A stretch of DNA of 64,000 bases, from assembly GCF_016905005.1 (NCBI RefSeq), contig NZ_JADIKC010000003.1, positions 620,001 to 684,000 on the forward strand, read 5' to 3'. The translations under genes and the position numbers were made by a program. Below, one piece after another: positions 9,210-16,521 of this stretch. The notes under the pieces were generated by a model that did not search any database, had not been told where the DNA came from, and saw nothing but the letters and a program-made list of their open reading frames with translations. The DNA is from Dyella kyungheensis (lineage in GTDB: Bacteria; Pseudomonadota; Gammaproteobacteria; Xanthomonadales; Rhodanobacteraceae). How positions within the stretch are numbered: position 1 is the stretch's first letter; each line of letters begins with the position of its first letter.

Positions 9210-9389
9210 CTATTCCGGTTCGTCCACTTGTTCGAGCGCAAGCGTAGCGTCGTCTCGCCGACTGCCGAGTTGATGCAGACCGTTTCGCCGGCCGCACACC
9301 GGACACATGAAATAACCGCCGAAGCTGTCGATGGACGGCAGCGCGTCCTTCGAGGTCAACTCGGATTGACAGCGAATGCACGTCCACAT
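9210..9389 (-). CDS. Small zinc-ribbon protein
   Basis: 59 aa beginning MWTCIRCQSELTS and containing a second CPVCGRRNG about 25 residues later, so two CxxC pairs likely bind one zinc. The acidic tail ends LEQVDEPE. The open frame extends to 9587, but upstream sequence is Arg-rich and non-coding in character; the Met at 9389 directly precedes the zinc ribbon. Function unknown. Confidence 0.6.
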   Translation of the reverse strand: MWTCIRCQSELTSKDALPSIDSFGGYFMCPVCGRRNGLHQLGSRRDDATLALEQVDEPE

Positions 9390-9480
9390 ACGGGCAAGGG
9401 TGCGCCTGGGTGCAAAAGGGAAGGGTGTCAGCGTATGCCTGAACCGGACCGCAGCGCGGCCGCGATGCAAGCGCCGGCCG

Positions 9481-9702
9481 TCAATGCTCGTTGACCCAGG
9501 TATCCTCGATATCGTCCTGCACCGCCAGTTCAAGTTCCGTCGTCGATAGCGACGACACAGCAAAAACCCGGCCGTGGCGCATGCCACGATAGATACCGTT
9601 CAAGCGGAAGGTCGCAGCCCAACAGACACTGTCGTGCACGGCGAGCAGATATTCGGCCGTGTAGTTGAAACCATTGCTGGTCATCCCGGCGACGTCGGCC
9701 AT
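9481..9702 (-). CDS. Small hypothetical protein
   Basis: 73 aa (MADVAGMTSNGFNYTAEYLL...), strand-rich in the middle and with an acidic C-terminus (QDDIEDTWVNEH). The ATG at 9702 has GGAGG about 8 bases upstream. No domain recognised. See the 6359-6574 gene for a possible distant relative. Confidence 0.5.
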   Translation of the reverse strand: MADVAGMTSNGFNYTAEYLLAVHDSVCWAATFRLNGIYRGMRHGRVFAVSSLSTTELELAVQDDIEDTWVNEH

Positions 9703-9947
9703 GATGGTGCCCTCCGCAGATCGTGCCACTCGACACTACTCCCTTGCGAGCCGCGCCGCGTGAATTTCCCCGGTGGGTCGGCGCATGACGCTTGTCGATC
9801 GTGGGCGCGATTTCAAGAACGGTCTCATTTCTTGGCAGTTCCTTGCCCCGTTACCATGGCAACGCCGAACCGGTTGGCCATGCCTTTCGCCGGCCCGGAC
9901 GTTGATCGGTCGGTTCCTGAGCTTCGTCGTCGCACACAGAGAAGGTC

Positions 9948-10652
9948 ATGAGTGAAACGTCATCGATGAGAGAGTTTTCCTTGGTCTTTCGCGGTGACGA
10001 CGAAAGCGTGGTCGTTGCCGACGCGGACATCGAGGCCAATGTCCACGGCGATCTGGCCGCCCCGGAAGCCAGCCCCGTCGCCTGGTCGCGACACTACGAT
10101 CCCAACGACGCCGTCGAAGTGGCCGATATCGAAGAAGTTGAAGCGCTCGCGCAGGACGGCGCATTCACCGAGCTGCGCGAACTGCACAGCTTTGGACACT
10201 CGGCGCGTCTTCTTTTCCACGGTGCCGAACTGAAGTTCTACGCGGCCCTCTTCATGGACGACCTGCTGTGGCGCGCCATGAAATCATCCGACGCCGAGGC
10301 CGCCGAAAGGGCATTCGACGAATTCGCGCTCCAGGTAAACCAACGGGCGCGCAGCGAAGTGCGCCGCGTCCAACTCGACGCAACCAACATGCAATTGCAG
10401 CACGTGATCGCCGAGTCCCAGGCGAAAGCAGAGCGCCTGCGCGCCAACATCCAACGCAACGCCGCGCAAAAGCAGCGCGCCATCGAGCGCGAAGGCGACC
10501 TGCGCAATCACATCAAACAACTCGAAGCCACGCGCGTGCAGGCACAACTGAATGCCAATCGCATCGTTCGTCAGATTGGCCAGCTGCACTCCACATGTGC
10601 GGCGCAGTTGCCGCGGTATCGTGGTGTGTTGATAGGGCTTCGGAAGAAGTAG
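9948..10652 (+). CDS. DUF2968-like coiled-coil protein
   Basis: 234 aa. Residues ~60-115 carry a pattern (TELRELHSFGHSARLLFHG then KFYAALFMDDLLWRAM) that I associate with DUF2968, a family of unknown function in Xanthomonadales and Burkholderiales. Residues ~130-215 form a long charged coiled coil (QAKAERLRANIQRNAAQKQR). Unlike secreted members there is no obvious signal peptide at the N-terminus. The gene stands alone and its 3' end adjoins an Rhs remnant on the other strand. Confidence 0.65.
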   Translation: MSETSSMREFSLVFRGDDESVVVADADIEANVHGDLAAPEASPVAWSRHYDPNDAVEVADIEEVEALAQDGAFTELRELHSFGHSARLLFHGAELKFYAALFMDDLLWRAMKSSDAEAAERAFDEFALQVNQRARSEVRRVQLDATNMQLQHVIAESQAKAERLRANIQRNAAQKQRAIEREGDLRNHIKQLEATRVQAQLNANRIVRQIGQLHSTCAAQLPRYRGVLIGLRKK

Positions 10653-10671
10653 GGCGTAGGGAAGGGTGAGT

Positions 10672-10925
10672 AGAGCACAAAAGAAGCCCCAATCTTGCCC
10701 TGCGCGTCGTACTCATAATCGATGACGCAACGCGGGTCCTGGATGCGAATCAGCCGATTGAGCTGATCGTAGGTTGCTACCGATTGCTGGAAAGGCCAGG
10801 CACCGTTCTTGCTGGTGTAGCCCTCAAAGGTGCGGTTGCCGTTGGCGTCGTACTCGAAGTAACCCATGTTGCCGTTGCTGGCGTCGGTGGTGCGCTTGAG
10901 TGACCGTTGTTGTAGTACTCATCGG
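10672..10925 (-). pseudogene. Remnant of an Rhs/YD-repeat protein gene
   Basis: Reading on the minus strand gives typical Rhs repeat text: GYFEYDANGNRTFEGY, YDQLNRLIRI, YEYDAQGKI. Just upstream, DEYYNNG and KRTTDASNGN are in different frames, so there is a 1-base frameshift near 10905. The copy lacks both the N-terminal core and a toxin tip; its 3' end runs out at the DUF2968-like gene. It is a leftover of a larger polymorphic-toxin-type gene. Confidence 0.75.
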
Positions 10926-11002
10926 CTTAACTACCTCGTCCCGTTTTCCGGTCCCGTGGCCCCAAAGCCGAGAGGCTCGGCCTTGATACCTTGGATGGGA
11001 CA

Positions 11003-11209
11003 CTAACCAGCCTTGACTATTCGAACGCCTAGGTCCTTCAATCGCCGTATAGCGGCATCTGCTAGTTCGTCATCACTGATTGGCAAGTAAAACTCCTTTC
11101 CTCCCGAGTCAACGTAGCAGAGTACTTCCGATACTGGAGTTGCTCGAATGAAGTAATTCTCCAATCGAAATCCTCCATCAAACAAAAATTTATCAATTGT
11201 CGTTGTCAT
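11003..11209 (-). CDS. Small hypothetical protein in the accessory island
   Basis: 68 aa beginning MTTTIDKFLFDGGFRLENYF and ending with a DDELADAAIRRLKDLGVRIV helix-strand segment. Lower GC than the surrounding core genes. GAGG precedes the ATG at 11209 by 7 bases. The longer frame to 11461 passes through repeat DNA. No known domain; it lies upstream of, and on the same strand as, the Rhs remnant. Confidence 0.5.
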   Translation of the reverse strand: MTTTIDKFLFDGGFRLENYFIRATPVSEVLCYVDSGGKEFYLPISDDELADAAIRRLKDLGVRIVKAG

Positions 11210-11287
11210 AGGTACCTCGGCCCTTGGGCGACTTACCGAAGCCCGGATAGAAGATAGTGTTGTCTGCGTTGCCTGGGCTCCAGAATA

Positions 11288-11335
11288 CGGAAAGGTGCCA
11301 TACGGAAAGGTGCCCATACGGAAAGGTGCCAGGGA
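11288..11335. repeat. Three direct copies of a short ACGGAAAGGTGCC unit
   Basis: The 13-base unit ACGGAAAGGTGCC occurs three times in a row with 2-3 base spacers, followed by AGGGAGAAATTC. Such strings are common near ends of degraded insertion elements (inference). Confidence 0.6.
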
Positions 11336-11488
11336 GAAATTCATGAATCTGCGAGCACATTTTTGAGAGCGTGCACCGCCTTCAAGTTCTCTAAGGGAAT
11401 GCAGCCGACATTCGATAGGTCTGGCGCCGTCACGCACTGCCTTGTCCAGGTGGACACCCATCTCGCCGTTCCCTGACAGACCATGCCA

Positions 11489-11605
11489 ACCCTGCTTGTT
11501 AGGGTCAGTCGGTCACTCGCGCTGTCGTGTTGTACGGTCTCGCGAGTCACCATGACCACCAGGTCATGAGGCGCGGGCCGTGAGTGCTGGAAACACCCAC
11601 GACCC
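11489..11605 (+). ncRNA. Structured leader candidate: four consecutive stem-loops
   Basis: Four hairpins lie back to back: ACCCT/AGGGT (11489-11505), GGTCACTCGCG/CGCGAGTCACC with one mismatch (11511-11551), CATGACC-ACCA-GGTCATG (11551-11568), and GGGCCGTGAGTG/CACCCACGACCC with two mismatches (11575-11605). They end 33 bases before the ATG at 11638, with the ribosome site after them. No known riboswitch class recognised. The rest of the 11210-11637 gap holds the short repeats and nothing else I can support. Confidence 0.4.
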
Positions 11606-11637
11606 GCTAACCATCTCCAACTCTTAGGAAGTTGATC

Positions 11638-11982
11638 ATGGCTACCTGCGATCATACGGTACGCATTCGCTCGTCCGTTCCCCCTGACGACACCCTCACT
11701 TCTCCGCCTGATGACCCGTCATCCAGGGCAGTGGCATGGCCCGAAACCCCGCGTTATGGCACTCGCGGCGACATCGCCCTGGCGGTGCTCGCCCTCACGC
11801 GCCTGCGTGTGGACAGCGAGCAGTGCCGCCACGCGCTGGCGCGGGGATTCCCCGGCAGACCACTGCTATGGCCGCTTCCCGTGGCCGTCACGGCCAGCCT
11901 GGGCACGGCGATCCACTGTCTGCAGCAGTACGCCCGCCTGCTCGGTGACGAGCCTCGAGTGAACACCACACGCCTCCGATGA
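11638..11982 (+). CDS. Hypothetical protein behind the structured leader
   Basis: 114 aa. The N-terminal ~35 residues are Pro/Ser/Asp-rich and probably disordered; residues ~45-105 look globular and helical (RGDIALAVLALTRLRVDSEQ). AGGAAG lies 7 bases before the ATG at 11638, which favours it over the ATG two codons earlier. No recognisable domain. Followed 140 bases later by the HigA-like gene on the same strand. Confidence 0.45.
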   Translation: MATCDHTVRIRSSVPPDDTLTSPPDDPSSRAVAWPETPRYGTRGDIALAVLALTRLRVDSEQCRHALARGFPGRPLLWPLPVAVTASLGTAIHCLQQYARLLGDEPRVNTTRLR

Positions 11983-12121
11983 CCGCCGCTACGGCGCATT
12001 GGCCAGCATGGCGATGCGCCGCATTCGGGCGATCACCGACGAAGCTGCCAAGCATTCACTGACACGGAGCGCTGTAAGCGCTTATCCGCTGCGCGGCCGT
12101 GTCCGACAGGGAGGAACCACC

Positions 12122-12436
12122 ATGGAACTGATCCAGCTCACCCCGCATTCGGAAGTAGACCCCTCGCAACCCCTGCGAGCCCCCGGCGACATCCTGCTGC
12201 ACGCCTACCTCATCCCCAACGCCCTCAACCCCGCCCAACTCGCCCGTCGCACTGGCATACCCGCCGACCACATCAAAGCCTTCATCGCTGACACCCACCC
12301 GATCACCCCCAAGATCGCCATCCGCCTTTCCCTCGCCCTCGACACCACCGCCTTTTACTGGCTGGCACTTCAGGCGCGGTACGATCTGGAAAGGGCAAAG
12401 CCTGTGGTTCGGGCCTATCGCCCTCTTGTTGATTAA
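12122..12436 (+). CDS. HigA-like antitoxin / XRE-type DNA-binding protein (solitary)
   Basis: 104 aa. Residues ~20-95 follow the HigA layout: PGDILLHAYLIPNALNPAQLA then a helix-turn-helix (RRTGIPADHIKAFIADTHPI) and ITPKIAIRLSLALDTTAFYWLALQARYDLE. HigA proteins neutralise the HigB mRNA endonuclease and repress their own operon. No HigB-like ORF is present immediately upstream or downstream, so it is either orphaned or a plain regulator. GGAGGAACC precedes the ATG at 12122. Confidence 0.8.
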   Translation: MELIQLTPHSEVDPSQPLRAPGDILLHAYLIPNALNPAQLARRTGIPADHIKAFIADTHPITPKIAIRLSLALDTTAFYWLALQARYDLERAKPVVRAYRPLVD

Positions 12437-12506
12437 GCGAGTTAGAGAAAGGGGAAAAACAGGAGCGAGAAAACAGAGGGCAGAGCGGCTCAGAAATCAG
12501 GGGTGA

Positions 12507-12549
12507 TCCACTCTGACCTGGGTTTCATTCTGACCCGGGTTTCTGTTTC
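12507..12549 (+). repeat. IS-like terminal remnant, left flank
   Basis: Contains TCCACTCTGACC followed by GGGTTTC, then a near-repeat ATTCTGACCCGGGTTTC. The TCCACTCTGACC core reappears in inverted orientation at 14502-14529, on the far side of the HEPN/DUF3800 pair. No transposase reading frame remains. Confidence 0.5.
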
Positions 12550-12677
12550 TAATGGCGAGGGAAATTGCTGGATAGGTGTGCAATGAATCCTCAAGCAGCG
12601 ATAACTCAGCCAGCCAGCGGGTGATCGGAGACCGCTCCTGGCAGTATTCGAAACGATAGAGATATTGGAGAGAAAGA

Positions 12678-13187
12678 ATGGAGTTGTTGTCGTCCAGGCT
12701 GGAACGAGCGGATCGCTTAGCAGAGATCACGAGTCGTGTGGGCTATGCCCTGTGGCAGCTTCAGATCCTTGAGGGCGCCCTGGCGCAATACTTCGTACTA
12801 GTAGCGCAAGCTACCAGAGGAATGGGCGAAGAAGCTGGGAACGCGCTGTTCGAGAAGGCCAGCTCGGCGACGTTCGGCTCTACTATCACAAAGCTGCGTA
12901 AGGCCGACAAACTATCGAGTGCGCTGGAGGGCCGTTTTCAGATGTTGCTGGCCGAACGGAATTGGCTTGTCCACAGATCCAGGGCGACTAGTGGGCATGC
13001 GGTCATCAACGATGGCGCATTCCACGAACTGCTTGAGCGCCTTGATCGTATCGCCGATGAGGCTTTGCTGCTTCTACGAGAGGTCGGCCAGCTAGCGGAG
13101 ACCTTCGTCATGTCCAGCGGTGTCTCAAAAGCAACGATAGATCGACTCACGGACGAGCTCTTGGAGAAATGGATCGGAGGGAATTGA
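12678..13187 (+). CDS. HEPN-like protein, first gene of a two-gene module
   Basis: 169 aa, predicted all-alpha. It carries RNWLVH (Arg94-x4-His99), matching the Rx4-6H catalytic motif of HEPN ribonucleases, where an Asn often follows the Arg. Helices before (EGALAQYFVLVAQAT) and after (LLERLDRIADEALLLLREVG) suit a four-helix HEPN bundle. If active it would cleave RNA; that is inference from the motif. The TGA is followed directly by the ATG of the DUF3800 gene, so the two are almost certainly co-translated. Codon use and GC are lower than in core genes. Confidence 0.6.
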   Translation: MELLSSRLERADRLAEITSRVGYALWQLQILEGALAQYFVLVAQATRGMGEEAGNALFEKASSATFGSTITKLRKADKLSSALEGRFQMLLAERNWLVHRSRATSGHAVINDGAFHELLERLDRIADEALLLLREVGQLAETFVMSSGVSKATIDRLTDELLEKWIGGN

Positions 13188-13946
13188 ATGGCGATAGCTA
13201 TTCCTGGTTCGGCCTACAGCGACTACATCGTGTTCATCGATGAGAGCGGGGATCACGGACTTAAGAGCATCGATGCCAACTACCCGGTGTTCGTCCTCTG
13301 CGCAGCACTTTTTAATCGACGAGAATATATCGAAGCGATCTGTCCTGCCTTAAACACTCTGAAGATGGATTTCTGGGGGCACGACGAGGTCATATTGCAC
13401 GAGCACGACATTCGGAAGCCGAAGAATCAATTTGCTTTCCTTCAGGATGTCGCGAATCGTGAAGAGTTCCAGGAGAAGCTTTCAGGCTTTTTGGCATGGG
13501 CAAGGTTCAAGCTTGTTTTCAGCGTTATCCATAAGGACCGTTATGTGGAGCGTTACCAGGTGCCACGCAATCCCTACGACGTTGCCATGAGCTTCGTACT
13601 AGAACGTGTTTTCCTGGATCTGCACTCGAAAGGGCAGACCAACAAGCGCACCAAGGTCATTGTTGAGTGCCGCGGTGCGAATGAAGATGCCCAGCTAGGG
13701 GAGGCGTTTGCAAGAATCGGCGGCGGTGAGAATGCTTGCGGGCGTCCTCTGCCGTTCGACCTGCTCATGATTCCAAAGCTGTCGAACTCCATCGGTCTGC
13801 AGATTGCCGACCTCTGCGCCCGCCCTATGGGCATTAGATCGCTTCGCCCCAACCAAGCTAATCGAGCATACGAGATCATTGCTGAAAAGATTCGGCGAGA
13901 TCAGCAGGGTAGGGCAGAGGGATGGGGTGTAAAGGTGTCCCCATAA
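13188..13946 (+). CDS. DUF3800 domain protein, second gene of the module
   Basis: 252 aa. The N-terminal YIVFIDESGDHG (about 13-24) is the hallmark of DUF3800, predicted to have an RNase H-like fold with acidic residues at the active site (Asp18, Glu19, Asp22). Further family features are KVIVECRGANED (about 160-172) and the C-terminal LQIADLCARPMG. DUF3800 genes are frequent in mobile and defence regions; their activity is not established. GGAGGG lies just upstream of the ATG, within the HEPN gene's 3' end. A hairpin terminator follows. Confidence 0.88.
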   Translation: MAIAIPGSAYSDYIVFIDESGDHGLKSIDANYPVFVLCAALFNRREYIEAICPALNTLKMDFWGHDEVILHEHDIRKPKNQFAFLQDVANREEFQEKLSGFLAWARFKLVFSVIHKDRYVERYQVPRNPYDVAMSFVLERVFLDLHSKGQTNKRTKVIVECRGANEDAQLGEAFARIGGGENACGRPLPFDLLMIPKLSNSIGLQIADLCARPMGIRSLRPNQANRAYEIIAEKIRRDQQGRAEGWGVKVSP

Positions 13947-13953
13947 AAGCGAA

Positions 13954-13979
13954 AGGCCCCAAACCGAAGTTTGAGGCCT
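13954..13979 (+). terminator. Hairpin terminator after the HEPN/DUF3800 pair
   Basis: AGGCCCCAAAC-CGAA-GTTTGAGGCCT forms an 11-bp stem with one mismatch, 8 bases after the DUF3800 stop. No long T-run follows, so the strength is uncertain. Confidence 0.55.
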
Positions 13980-14656
13980 AGCGCCGACCGGAAATTTCCA
14001 GTCCGACTTGATGCCAGTGTATACCTGCGTTCTTGCTTTTTCCACTACCGTGGAATGTCCCGTTCAGTCAGCGGGCCTAGACGTCTATTTCGGCCCGTCG
14101 ATCTTCTCCAGGCACAGTTCCCTTCCTAGTCTTCGCCGAGGCTTCAGATGCGATTCCGGCGGCCACAGGCGGGGCACAAGAACTGTGGGCGAAGCTGTCG
14201 ATGTTCGCCTCGAGATCGGCTTACTAGCCGACAGGTGCAGCCAAGCACTTTCGCAAGGCATATTGGACATTGCGCGCCTTGCGTATACGGCGGGCACACG
14301 GTTGTCAGCTTTTCTTTGGGCTGTTCTCCGCGCGGCGATTCGCTGTCAAGTAACCGGCGATTCGGGCAAGACTTGGCCAGTGGTGAGCTTCGGCATTATC
14401 CAGTGACTTCATGAAACTGCGTGTCGGAACGTCTAAGTGCGTGGCTGCAACGATGCAGCCAGGTTCTAGTGAAATCTCATTCATAGGCTCTCTGAGAAGC
14501 CGAAACTGAAAACTGGGGTCAGAGTGGAGTTAAATCGCGGTCCTGTTTCTCCCGATGCGAGGCAATCAGCCGCATCGTGGGGACCCGCACACGGCGTAGG
14601 AAGCGTACCGATGCGAAGCGAAGGCGGCGGACCTCAGTGGTCCGCCGCACGCTAAG
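13980..14656. other. Non-coding/decayed stretch at the right end of the accessory island
   Basis: Short frames at 14008-14406 and 14148-14414 (plus) and 14085-14297 (minus) have no ribosome sites and low-complexity products. A Cys/His-rich string in one frame (GHCAPCVYGGH) hints at a decayed zinc-ribbon gene, but I cannot reconstruct it. The IS-like remnant at 14502-14529 also lies here. Confidence 0.45.
14502..14529 (-). repeat. IS-like terminal remnant, right flank (inverted)
   Basis: On the minus strand this reads CTCCACTCTGACCCC then AGTTTTC, sharing TCCACTCTGACC with 12507-12518. The two are in opposite orientation about 2 kb apart and bracket the HEPN/DUF3800 genes. Confidence 0.5.
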
Positions 14657-16015
14657 TTAGCGCCCCAGATCGCTCAAGAACCGCTTCGTGTACTGCAACG
14701 GCGTGGTGGAGGGCACGGAGTTGCAGGTAGGCGATGCCGTCGTCTGGTTGCACGGCGTGTCGCGGTCGAGTGACCAGAAGTGGATACCGGCGAGGCCGTT
14801 GGCGACGGCGTAGGTGGTGATGGCGTCGGCGTTGGCGATGGTGAAGTTTTCGCTGGATGCGTCGTTGATGCCGATCATCGGGGTGATCTCGATCTTGTTC
14901 GGCGAGATGCCGTAGGTGTGTTCGAGATTCTTCACTGCCTGGATGGCCGACTGGCCCATGTCGCAGCTGCCGTTCGCTACGACGCACAGGTACGAGGCGG
15001 CCGATGAGCCATAGTCCATCGCCATCAGGTTGATGGTGTAGTTGGTCAGCGAGGAGGCCTTGATTGCCTTCACCACCATGTCGCCGAGGCTGTTGACGCC
15101 ACCGTAGCTGCCGTCCGACGCGCCCAGCGTGGCGAGGGTGAAGGAGAAGCGCAGGTTCGGATACAGCGACTGGCCGTACACCGCGGCAGCGACAAGGTTG
15201 TTGATGGTCGTCTGCGATTGGCCGCCTTCGATGTCGAAGTCCACGCCGACCATCTTCGGCGACATGTAGCGCGACAGGAACGTGGCGAAGTTGGCGGTGC
15301 TGCCGCAGGTAAAGGTGCCTGCCTGGCCGCCGGTGGAGACGATGTAGGACACGCCGGCATTGGAAAGCGCGGAGATGTTGGCGCTGGCAAAACTGGCGCC
15401 GGGGACGCCGCCCCAGTTTTCGCTGCCGCATTCGCCGGTGGCGAAGGCGAGGGTGATGGCGCCGAGGTTGGTCACATAGTTGGACTTCAGGCTGCCGCTG
15501 CCGACCACCGGAATCGACGAGCCCGTGGCCGCCGCGGTCTGCATGACGTTGGTGTTCCAGTTGAGGTTGATGGTGATGTCCTTGTAGGGACTGAACACCA
15601 GGTTCGCGCCGGTGCCGGGCGGGTTGGTGGGACCCGTGCCGCCACCGCCGGTTCCGCCACCACCCGTTCCACCGCCTCCGGTACCGCCGCCGCCCGTGCC
15701 GCCGCCACCGGACGATCCGCCCGTACACGCGCCTTGCGACGTCCACGGTTGGCCGGAGCCAGGACCGCCACTGTTGGTGGCTGGATCATTGCCCTGCGTC
15801 CACCAGTTGGCGAGGTAGTTGGTGCCGTTCTCGCTGGCGGTCTGACCGCCGGTGTAAACCGTGCTTGCGCTCCAGGCCGCGGCGCAGGTGGCCTGCGCGT
15901 GTACGGCTTGAACGGGAGCGAGCGTCATCAGGCTCATGGCCATGGCGCCGCCTGCAGTGGTGCCGAGCGCGTGGAGTGCCGTGCGTAACCGAACGGCCGA
16001 TTGCTTCATCTGCAT
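14657..16015 (-). CDS. Secreted GH18 chitinase with CBM5/12 chitin-binding domain
   Basis: 452 aa. Signal peptide 1-40 (ends VQAVHA), then a CBM5/12 module (about 43-97; AAWSASTVYTGGQTAS, NYLANWW, GQPWTSQGAC). A linker built from about five GGGGT repeats (103-128) leads to a GH18 barrel from ~138. The catalytic DxDxE is VDFDIE with acid Glu263. It would hydrolyse chitin outside the cell. AGGAG precedes the ATG at 16015. Two LacI-type palindromes lie upstream, pointing to induction by chitin or N-acetylglucosamine. Confidence 0.93.
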   Translation of the reverse strand: MQMKQSAVRLRTALHALGTTAGGAMAMSLMTLAPVQAVHAQATCAAAWSASTVYTGGQTASENGTNYLANWWTQGNDPATNSGGPGSGQPWTSQGACTGGSSGGGGTGGGGTGGGGTGGGGTGGGGTGPTNPPGTGANLVFSPYKDITINLNWNTNVMQTAAATGSSIPVVGSGSLKSNYVTNLGAITLAFATGECGSENWGGVPGASFASANISALSNAGVSYIVSTGGQAGTFTCGSTANFATFLSRYMSPKMVGVDFDIEGGQSQTTINNLVAAAVYGQSLYPNLRFSFTLATLGASDGSYGGVNSLGDMVVKAIKASSLTNYTINLMAMDYGSSAASYLCVVANGSCDMGQSAIQAVKNLEHTYGISPNKIEITPMIGINDASSENFTIANADAITTYAVANGLAGIHFWSLDRDTPCNQTTASPTCNSVPSTTPLQYTKRFLSDLGR

Positions 16016-16168
16016 GAAATCGTCTCCTGGTTTGTGCTGCATCGAAAGGCGGATGTGTCCGTGGCGACCAGCCTTAGCCCTTGGGCGGCGAGCGTGAATA
16101 TCCCCTTGTGTGTCTCTGCGCACCGCGACTTGTCCGGCGTGCGGCAATGTCTGTTCGCGTCCACGGAT

Positions 16169-16180
16169 GACAACGTTGTC
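16169..16180. promoter_or_regulatory. Operator palindrome 1 (LacI/NagR-like)
   Basis: TGACAACGTTGTCC: the 12-base core GACAACGTTGTC is a perfect palindrome with central CG, as in LacI-family operators. From memory it resembles predicted sites of LacI-type N-acetylglucosamine regulators in Xanthomonadales and Shewanella. It lies about 150 bases upstream of the chitinase start. Confidence 0.6.
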
Positions 16181-16400
16181 CTCAAACTGCAATGCAAACT
16201 GTGACGCTAGTTGTGAAACAGTGGACGAGATTGCCCCGCATGGTTGTAGGGGAAATGTGGCTGGAAACAGGGCGATTTTCGTGCATTGCAGCGACGAGTT
16301 CTGTTCGATCCCCATTATTGGGGGAACACGTCATATTGCTTTGCAATAAATCTGGCCTGGACGTCTGGACGTCCACACTTCCTTCACGAAAGACTTTTCT

Positions 16401-16412
16401 GACAACGTTGTC
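16401..16412. promoter_or_regulatory. Operator palindrome 2 (LacI/NagR-like)
   Basis: Second identical copy of GACAACGTTGTC, 232 bases from the first and 110 bases before the start of the plus-strand membrane-protein gene. Paired identical sites could allow looping or control of both divergent genes. Confidence 0.6.
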
Positions 16413-16521
16413 TCTAGGTGGGGTTGGCTACCTTACCTGGCCGAGTGCCGAAACCGCAGATACCGCTTAACATCCCCAAGTCGGCACGGGGGTGTCGTCG
16501 CAAGAAATCACAGGGGGAGTT

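Larger units (their letters stand above)
16016..16521. other. Intergenic region between chitinase and membrane-protein genes
   Basis: A 506-base regulatory stretch, less GC-rich than its surroundings, between divergently transcribed genes. It holds two copies of a perfect 12-base palindrome (listed separately) and AT-richer patches around 16195-16215 and 16330-16350 that could contain promoters. No gene seen. Confidence 0.6.

Noticed and set aside
11341-11655. Minus-strand ORF of 104 codons
   Set aside because: Lies across the four-hairpin region and repeat DNA; product lacks any domain and its upstream lacks a ribosome site.
11638-12121. A HigB toxin ahead of the HigA-like gene
   Set aside because: The 114-aa protein upstream has no RelE/HigB-like pattern and the remaining gap is too short.
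14008-14414. Overlapping plus-strand ORFs (132 and 88 codons) after the DUF3800 gene
   Set aside because: No ribosome site, low-complexity products; a decayed zinc-ribbon gene is possible but cannot be reconstructed.
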